This document shows, in pieces, positions 1-4,921 of a stretch of 7,027 bases of DNA. Position 1 is the first letter of the stretch, and each line of letters opens with the position of its first letter. Below the pieces are notes generated by a model. The model was given only the letters and a program-made list of their open reading frames with translations. It was not told the DNA's origin and did not search any database. The position numbers were made by a program, and so were the translations under genes. Source of the stretch: Gemmatimonadota bacterium (lineage in GTDB: Bacteria; Gemmatimonadota; Gemmatimonadetes; Gemmatimonadales; GWC2-71-9); contig QHTY01000046.1 in the NCBI GenBank assembly GCA_003220985.1, positions 1 through 7,027 of the forward strand, written 5' to 3'.

Positions 1-429
1 GTCATCGACGTGAGCGCGGTGGCGGGCGGCGGCACGGGAGGTACCGTGGTGCCGCGCGCGACCGTGCAGTTCCAGCAGACCGGTATCAACCTCCGGGTCA
101 CGCCGCACGTGACGGGAACGCGGCAGATCTTGATGGAAGTCCACGCCGAGCGGTCGAACGTGCGCCCGGCGTCGGTGGACATCGGGTTCACGTTCCAGAC
201 CCAGCAGGCGGATAATCAAATCCTGGTGGGCGACGGCGAAACGGCCGTAATTGGCGGACTTACGGTGACTGAGGTCACGGTGTCGAAGACCGGAATCCCG
301 TTCCTTGTAGATCTGCCGATTCTGGGCAAGCTGTTCGGCTTTACGAACCAACAGGAGAACCGGCGCGATCTGCTGATTCTGATCACGCCGCACATCATCG
401 ACGATCTCGTCTCGCCGTCAGGCCAGTAG
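1..429 (+). CDS. pilQ: Secretin C-terminal part, probably type IV pilus PilQ (5' end outside window)
   Basis: This is the C-terminal 142 residues of an outer-membrane secretin; the reading frame is open from base 1 to the TAG at 427-429. Secretins form the large multimeric outer-membrane gate used by type IV pili and type II/III secretion. The secretin signature is visible in the fragment: GETAVIGGL at residues 79-87, an 11-residue spacer, then IPFLVDLPILGKLF at 99-112. After that come the strand LLILITPHII and a short tail. Residue 103 is Val where the family pattern normally has a small residue (Gly/Ser/Ala). GspD is the main alternative. I prefer PilQ because the protein ends soon after the ITPHII strand and because shikimate-pathway genes follow, as in pilMNOPQ-aroK-aroB loci of other bacteria. 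The membership call is firm; the PilQ subtype is inferred. The following lipoprotein gene begins 31 bases downstream, so the two probably share a transcript. Confidence 0.85.
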   Translation, partial: VIDVSAVAGGGTGGTVVPRATVQFQQTGINLRVTPHVTGTRQILMEVHAERSNVRPASVDIGFTFQTQQADNQILVGDGETAVIGGLTVTEVTVSKTGIPFLVDLPILGKLFGFTNQQENRRDLLILITPHIIDDLVSPSGQ

Positions 430-460
430 GCCGCGGCGGAGAGCGGAGAGGGCTAGGCTT

Positions 461-3040
461 ATGCGGCTGGTTGGCATCAGACGCGGTACCGCGCTGCTCT
501 GCGTGAGCGCGCTCGCGCTCGCCGTCTGGGCGTGCGAGACGGCGCGCCACATTGGCGGCATTCAAGCCGATACCCAGAAGCCCTCCATCACGCTCAGCAA
601 CGCCGCGGGCGACACGCAGGACATCGCCGGCGGTCTGCGCTTCACCGTGTCAGCGGTCGACAACCTGGCGCTCAAGAGCGTGGACCTGACGTTCAGCGGC
701 GGGCTCATCGGGACGCTCGATACGACGTTCGTCGGCCAGGTCAAGACGTACGCGGTGGGGCGCCAGCTCACCTTCTCCTCGAGCTCGGGGGCGGGCGGCA
801 ACATCACGATCATCGGCCGCGCGACCGACGGCGCGGGCAACTTTGACGAAGACACGATCTCCATCTTCCTGTCGAACGTGCAGGCGCTCCAGGTCGTCTT
901 GATTTCGCCGTCACCGGGCGCCGTCGCGTCGCAGAACCGTTCGATTCCGATCGAGGTCCGCGCCACACAGAACTCAGGGATAGTGAAGGTCGGATTCCTG
1001 GTCGCGCCGCGGAGCGCCGTCAGTAACCCCACGGTGCCGCCCAACGATTCCATCGTGTTTCTGGGCGCGCTGCGGGACACGGTCGATTACACCGACACGC
1101 TGACCGTCCTCGCCGCTACCGGCACGTTCGACGTCATCGGCTTCGCCGAGGACTCGGCCGGCCGGCGCGGCTACACGAACATCGTCACGGTTACGATTCA
1201 GTCGGCGGCCAACGATGTCACGCCGCCGCTGGTGTCCCACTCGATCGGAGCCCGCGTCGAGGTGGACGACACGGTGATCGTGCGCGCCACCGACGCGAGC
1301 GCGATCGGCTGGATCGGCTTCCGGGTCGACACGGGCGGCTTGCTCCTCAAATTCGATACGATCGATGTCTCGGCCGGGAATCTCACCGACGTCACCCGGC
1401 GCGCGAGCCTCAACCTCGGCTCGGTGCTGCCGCCCGGCGTGCTGCCGCATTCGATCGTGGTGCGCGGCTATGCGTGCGACGCCGCCGTGGCGCGCAACTG
1501 CTCGTATACGAATACGACGACGCTGCTGCCCAGCGCGCCCAGTACGCCCGCGCTGAGACCCGCCGCCAAGCTGGCGGGGCCGCCGCGCTCACCCAACGCG
1601 CTGATCGACACCGTGATCGTGGTCAACGGGGTGACGGTGCCGCTCGCCGGCGCGTCGAGCATCGCGGACGCCATTTACAACGCCAACCTGCGCGAGCTGT
1701 ACCTGACCAATCCCGCGTTCAATCGCGTGGATGTGTTCCAGGTCGCCAACACGGCGTTCGTCGCCGGCGGCATTCCCACCGCGGGTGGGCAGCCGTGGGG
1801 CGTCGCGCTCTGGCCGCATGACACGCTCGGGAATTACGGGGACACGATCGTCGTCGCCGACGCGGGCGGCGCGTACCTCGGCATCATCAACGTCGGAGCG
1901 GGCGGACCGCGGCAGATCATCTGGCGCCAGGATCTCCCGGACTACATCATCCAGACGTACAAGGTCCTGCCGCAGGCCAACGGTGCGGTCGTGCACATCA
2001 CCGATTATCACACGTCCGACTTGCCGCAATACGTGGCCACGGTTTGCCGGGCCGCCTCGGGCGGCTCGACTTGCCATGCCGATTCGGTATACGCGTTGTA
2101 TTCGACGGCGCCAACCGGCGCGGAAACGCCGCCGTTCAACGGGCGGGCGACGCTCCGCATGGAGAAGTTGATCAACACCACGAACCCCGCGCTGAAGTTT
2201 GGGCATCTCTTCTGGGAAATCGCGACATCGTCGTTCACGCAGGGGAGCGATACGTTGCGGATCGTGTTGACGCGGGGCCGCAATTTCGGGAAGGTCATCC
2301 TCGCGGCGTGTGGGGGCGTCACCGTCCAGTTGTCCTCGATGGGACTGGGTGATCGGACGTTCGCGCGGAACTCCGGGAACTTCACCCACGCGTTCTTCGG
2401 CGAAGGCGGGAACGTCACCGCCTCATTCGCGCGCGTGATGGCGTACGATGCCCGCGCCCAATTGGTCGAGGGCGCCTTCGCGACCTGCAGCACCGGCAAC
2501 GGCACGACCGACGGGGGACAAGTCGACATCGACTTCGGGATGTCGCCGGGGCGGGACGTCAGCGACTTCATCGCCAATACGGGTGTCAAAGTCGTCTCGG
2601 TTGCCACGAACTTCAATGGTCTCACGAACGCCGTCCGCGCCGATTCGATCTACTATCTGGATCAGGACCTGCGGCGCAAAGTGACGTCCGCGGCACCCCC
2701 GGGACCGTCGCCGCTGACGCCCGGCATGGACATGAACTACTTCCATGACTTCGCGCCGACGGGGACGTGTCCGCCGCTCAGCACGTCGTGCGGTAACGGC
2801 ACAGACAAGAACCAGCGCTTGATGTTCTCGGCCAGCCCGAGCGGAAATATCGATGTGTTCGACACGTTTTTCGGGGCGTTCCTCGGATCCATTCCGGTCC
2901 GTGACCCGGTCATCGGGCCGCTGCGCGTGGCGCGCGATGCGGGCGGGAATCAGTTACTGTTTGGGGTGACGCCGACCGGGCTCCTCGTCCTGAGTCTGCC
3001 GGCGTTCACCAATCCGCTGCCCGTGCCGCCCCAGCACTGA
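461..3040 (+). CDS. Large predicted lipoprotein with Ig-like repeats and a propeller-like C-terminal region
   Basis: This 859-residue exported protein has no assigned function. It starts at ATG 461, with a purine-rich GGAGAGGG at 445-452, 8 bases upstream. Residues 1-24 form a signal peptide (basic RR at 7-8, hydrophobic 10-24), followed by Cys25 in the context AVWAC. This is a plausible lipobox, although Trp at -2 is unusual. Residue +2 is Glu, not Asp, so under the E. coli Lol rule it would go to the outer membrane. Three Ig-like or cadherin-like repeats follow at about 37-139, 140-250 and 252-358; the third opens with DVTPP, and repeats one and two end with ATDGAGN and AEDSAGR turns. A Pro/Ala linker (about 355-380) leads to about 480 residues of beta-rich sequence with phrases such as QPWGVALWP and DTIVVADAGG, resembling YVTN/NHL-type beta-propellers. 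Eight cysteines remain after Cys25, three pairs of them close together. The propeller call is a visual judgement. A surface adhesion, envelope or pilus-associated role is only a guess from the neighbouring secretin. Confidence 0.8.
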   Translation: MRLVGIRRGTALLCVSALALAVWACETARHIGGIQADTQKPSITLSNAAGDTQDIAGGLRFTVSAVDNLALKSVDLTFSGGLIGTLDTTFVGQVKTYAVGRQLTFSSSSGAGGNITIIGRATDGAGNFDEDTISIFLSNVQALQVVLISPSPGAVASQNRSIPIEVRATQNSGIVKVGFLVAPRSAVSNPTVPPNDSIVFLGALRDTVDYTDTLTVLAATGTFDVIGFAEDSAGRRGYTNIVTVTIQSAANDVTPPLVSHSIGARVEVDDTVIVRATDASAIGWIGFRVDTGGLLLKFDTIDVSAGNLTDVTRRASLNLGSVLPPGVLPHSIVVRGYACDAAVARNCSYTNTTTLLPSAPSTPALRPAAKLAGPPRSPNALIDTVIVVNGVTVPLAGASSIADAIYNANLRELYLTNPAFNRVDVFQVANTAFVAGGIPTAGGQPWGVALWPHDTLGNYGDTIVVADAGGAYLGIINVGAGGPRQIIWRQDLPDYIIQTYKVLPQANGAVVHITDYHTSDLPQYVATVCRAASGGSTCHADSVYALYSTAPTGAETPPFNGRATLRMEKLINTTNPALKFGHLFWEIATSSFTQGSDTLRIVLTRGRNFGKVILAACGGVTVQLSSMGLGDRTFARNSGNFTHAFFGEGGNVTASFARVMAYDARAQLVEGAFATCSTGNGTTDGGQVDIDFGMSPGRDVSDFIANTGVKVVSVATNFNGLTNAVRADSIYYLDQDLRRKVTSAAPPGPSPLTPGMDMNYFHDFAPTGTCPPLSTSCGNGTDKNQRLMFSASPSGNIDVFDTFFGAFLGSIPVRDPVIGPLRVARDAGGNQLLFGVTPTGLLVLSLPAFTNPLPVPPQH

Positions 3041-3073
3041 GCCGGGCGCCGCCGGGCCCGGGTGTGTTGCATG

Positions 3074-3106
3074 CGAGCCCGACCCCGGTCGGGCTCGGCT
3101 GTTTAT
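3074..3106 (+). terminator. Probable rho-independent terminator after the lipoprotein gene
   Basis: The arms CGAGCCCGACC (3074-3084) and GGTCGGGCTCG (3087-3097) are perfectly complementary over 11 pairs around CC; in RNA the innermost pair would open to give a 10-pair stem and a 4-base loop. The stem is very GC-rich and begins 34 bases after the lipoprotein stop codon. It is followed by GCTGTTTATA, which is only a weak U-tract, so termination may be partial. It would separate the secretin/lipoprotein transcript from aroC-aroK-topA. Confidence 0.55.
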
Positions 3107-3109
3107 AGG

Positions 3110-3158
3110 CCTCACCCCCTGACCCCCTCTCCCTGCGGGAGAGGGGGAACGTGAGGGG
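3110..3158. repeat. Nested inverted repeat in the aroC leader
   Basis: The inner arms CCCCCTCTCCC (3123-3133) and GGGAGAGGGGG (3137-3147) pair perfectly over 11 bases around the triplet TGC. The outer arms CCTCAC (3110-3115) and GTGAGG (3151-3156) add 6 more pairs, separated from the inner stem by CCCCTGA on one side and AAC on the other. No T-run follows, so it is a poor terminator. From memory, elements with this CTCACCCC...CTCTCCC-GGGAGAGGGG pattern occur as dispersed intergenic repeats in many environmental bacteria; whether it is multicopy here cannot be seen from this window. It ends about 6 bases before the aroC Shine-Dalgarno sequence, so its RNA form could influence aroC translation. 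Confidence 0.7.
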
Positions 3159-3163
3159 ACCAT

Positions 3164-3168
3164 AGGAG
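3164..3168 (+). promoter_or_regulatory. aroC ribosome binding site
   Basis: AGGAG lies 6 bases before ATG 3175, a good Shine-Dalgarno match that supports this start. The conserved chorismate synthase N-terminus (FRFTTAGESHGRG) begins immediately after the initiator, which also excludes a later start. Confidence 0.75.
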
Positions 3169-3174
3169 ACGAGG

Positions 3175-4371
3175 ATGACTTTTCGGTTCACGACGGCGGG
3201 CGAATCACACGGGCGCGGACTGGTCGGGATCCTCGAAGGGATTCCGGCCGGGCTGCCGATCTCGGCCGCCGACGTGGACATCGAGCTGAAGCGGCGCCAG
3301 GGCGGCTACGGTCGTGGCGCCCGCATGAAGATCGAGTCGGACCACATCGAGTGGCTCTCCGGCGTGCGCGCCGGCGAGACGCTCGGCTCCCCGATCGCCA
3401 TGCTCATCTGGAACCGCGATTGGGACCACTGGCAGGACGTTATGGCGCCCGAGGCGGACGCCACCCCCGATCCCCAGGGACGCCGCCGGCAGGTGACGAG
3501 GCCGCGGCCCGGCCATGCCGACCTCGCCGGATCCCTCAAGTATGACCGCGCGGATGCGCGGGATATCCTGGAGCGGGCAAGCGCGCGAGAAACCGTGGCG
3601 CGTGTGGCGTGCGGCGCAGTGTGTAAGAAGCTCCTGCGGGAGTTCAGCGTCGAAATCGGATCACATGTCGCGGAGCTCGGGGGCGTGACCGCAAATGTAG
3701 GGGCGCAGCATGCTGCGCCCCTTCCGGCCCACATCAACGACGTTGCCGATCAAAGCCCCGTCCGTTGCCTCGATAAGGAAGCGGAAGCCGAGATCATCCG
3801 CCGGATCGATGCGGCGAAGGCGGCCGGGGACACGCTCGGGGGTATCGTGGAGGTCATCGCGCTCGGCGTTCCCGTGGGGCTCGGATCGCACGTCTCGTGG
3901 GACAGCAAGCTCGACGGCCGACTGGCGCAAGCGCTGATGTCGATTCCCGCCGTAAAGGGCGTCGAGCTGGGCCTCGGATTCGAGGCGGCCCGGCGCAAGG
4001 GCTCGGAGGTCCATGACGAGATCATGCCGGGGTTCGCGCGCGCGACGAATCGCGCGGGCGGGACCGAGGGCGGGATGAGCACCGGCGAGCCGCTCGTCGT
4101 GCGCGTGGCGATGAAGCCGATTTCCACCTTGATGTCGCCGCTCAAAACGGTCGATCTCAAGACGGGTGGTCCCGCGCAAGCGCAATCGGAGCGCTCCGAT
4201 GTGACCGCCGTGCCCGCCATGGGGGTCATTGCGGAGGCGATGCTGGCGATCGTCCTGACCGAGGCACTGCTCGAAAAGTTCGGCGGCGATGCATTGAGCG
4301 AGCTGAAGCGCAACGTGGACGGCTACCTCGCGCAGGTGCGGGCGCGCACGCCCCGAGGGGCGGCGTCGTGA
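3175..4371 (+). CDS. aroC: Chorismate synthase
   Basis: AroC is the cytoplasmic, reduced-FMN-dependent last enzyme of the shikimate pathway, converting 5-enolpyruvylshikimate 3-phosphate to chorismate with loss of phosphate. The protein has 398 residues. All three family signatures are visible: GESHG at 9-13 with His12; RPGHAD at 111-116 followed by ERASARETVARVACGA from 133; and RSDVTAVPAMGVIAEAM from 340 with Asp342. The RRQGGYGRGARM and SGVRAGETLGSPIA segments are typical of the longer chorismate synthases, about 390-400 residues, rather than the roughly 360-residue E. coli form. Residues 175-183 (VGAQHAAPL) are encoded by a perfect palindrome lying between the conserved GGV (169-171) and SPVRC (194-198). 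This looks like an in-frame repeat insertion in a variable loop; the reading frame and all recognised motifs are intact, so the enzyme is probably functional. The stop codon overlaps the aroK start by 4 bases. Confidence 0.97.
   Translation: MTFRFTTAGESHGRGLVGILEGIPAGLPISAADVDIELKRRQGGYGRGARMKIESDHIEWLSGVRAGETLGSPIAMLIWNRDWDHWQDVMAPEADATPDPQGRRRQVTRPRPGHADLAGSLKYDRADARDILERASARETVARVACGAVCKKLLREFSVEIGSHVAELGGVTANVGAQHAAPLPAHINDVADQSPVRCLDKEAEAEIIRRIDAAKAAGDTLGGIVEVIALGVPVGLGSHVSWDSKLDGRLAQALMSIPAVKGVELGLGFEAARRKGSEVHDEIMPGFARATNRAGGTEGGMSTGEPLVVRVAMKPISTLMSPLKTVDLKTGGPAQAQSERSDVTAVPAMGVIAEAMLAIVLTEALLEKFGGDALSELKRNVDGYLAQVRARTPRGAAS
3699..3722. repeat. Perfect 24-base palindrome inside aroC
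   Basis: The arm AGGGGCGCAGCA (3699-3710) is followed directly by its exact reverse complement TGCTGCGCCCCT (3711-3722). Beyond a mismatch at 3698/3723, the bases G3697 and C3724 pair again. It is read in frame as part of aroC and contributes the residues V-GAQHAAP-L (175-183). From memory, near-identical palindromes and the peptide VGAQHAAPL recur in unrelated bacterial contexts, which suggests a dispersed element. That cannot be tested with this window alone. Confidence 0.85.
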
Positions 4372-4886
4372 AACGGCACATCGTCTTGATCGGACTGCCG
4401 GGCGCGGGGAAAACGACGGTCGGTCGCATGGTCGCCGACCTGTTGCATACGGGATTCGTGGACATCGACAGCATCTTGATTCGCAAGGAAGGCAAACCGA
4501 TCGCGCTGATTTTCGCCGAGAAGGCCGAGCCGGCGTTTCGCGAGATGGAACGAAAGGAAGTCGAGACCGCGCTGTCGCACGAGCCGGCGGTGATCGTGCC
4601 AGGCGGCGGCTGGGCGGCGCAGCCGGGTCAGCTCGTCGCCGCAAAACCTCGCGGGTACATCGTTTATCTGAAGGCGCGCGCGGAAGTGGCAGCGGGCCGC
4701 GCGGAGCCGTCGGGAACCCGGCCCGTTTTGATGGGTGATGATCCGCTGGCACGTATGAAGGAGCTCTTCACGCAGCGCGATCCACTCTACGCCAAGGCGG
4801 ATGCGACGGTACTCACTGAAGCAAAGAGTGCGGAAAATGTAGCTGCCGAGGTCGTAAAGCTTGCGCAAATGAGCGCCGGTTGGTAA
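4368..4886 (+). CDS. aroK: Shikimate kinase
   Basis: AroK phosphorylates the 3-hydroxyl of shikimate with ATP in the cytoplasm, the fifth step of the shikimate pathway. The protein has 172 residues, the usual size. Visible motifs are the Walker A loop GLPGAGKTT (9-17); DID at 32-34 for Mg2+ and shikimate; Arg58 in AFREME for the substrate carboxylate; the GGG loop at 79-81; the lid arginine in TRPVL (Arg118); and Arg137 in QRDPLY. These positions match the known enzyme closely. The start is GTG at 4368, whose GTGA overlaps the aroC stop codon, so translational coupling is likely; GAGGGG at 4355-4360 could serve as ribosome binding site. An ATP-binding lid (about 112-124) is present and the reading frame is intact. 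The gene could be called aroL, but aroK is the safer default for a single copy. Confidence 0.95.
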   Translation: MKRHIVLIGLPGAGKTTVGRMVADLLHTGFVDIDSILIRKEGKPIALIFAEKAEPAFREMERKEVETALSHEPAVIVPGGGWAAQPGQLVAAKPRGYIVYLKARAEVAAGRAEPSGTRPVLMGDDPLARMKELFTQRDPLYAKADATVLTEAKSAENVAAEVVKLAQMSAGW

Positions 4887-4910
4887 AGATGCAACCCCTG
4901 ACGTTGACCT

Positions 4911-4914
4911 GAGG
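4911..4914 (+). promoter_or_regulatory. topA ribosome binding site and start decision
   Basis: GAGG within TGAGG lies 7 bases before GTG 4922. The triplet immediately before that GTG (4919-4921) is TAG in the same frame, so translation cannot begin further upstream, and there is no ATG in frame before the conserved core. GTG 4922 is therefore the best start; GTG at 4943 (codon 8) is a weaker alternative. Confidence 0.65.
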
Positions 4915-4921
4915 TTGATAG

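Noticed and set aside
1589..2389. A 266-codon open frame on the - strand inside the lipoprotein gene.
   Set aside because: Its composition is Arg/Asp/Val-rich low-complexity typical of GC-biased antisense frames, and the + strand frame has a signal peptide and coherent domains.
3110..3158. A riboswitch or attenuator controlling aroC.
   Set aside because: There is no leader peptide with aromatic codons, no alternative antiterminator pairing that I can see, and no known riboswitch core; a dispersed inverted repeat explains it better.
3661..4752. A 363-codon open frame on the - strand across aroC and aroK.
   Set aside because: It is antisense to two firmly identified genes, is very rich in Arg, Pro and His as expected for a shadow of high-GC coding DNA, and shows no recognisable domain.
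4861..4889. A possible promoter for topA: TTGCGC, 17-base spacer, TAAAGA.
   Set aside because: Each hexamer matches the sigma-70 consensus at only three of six positions, and promoter rules for this organism are unknown.
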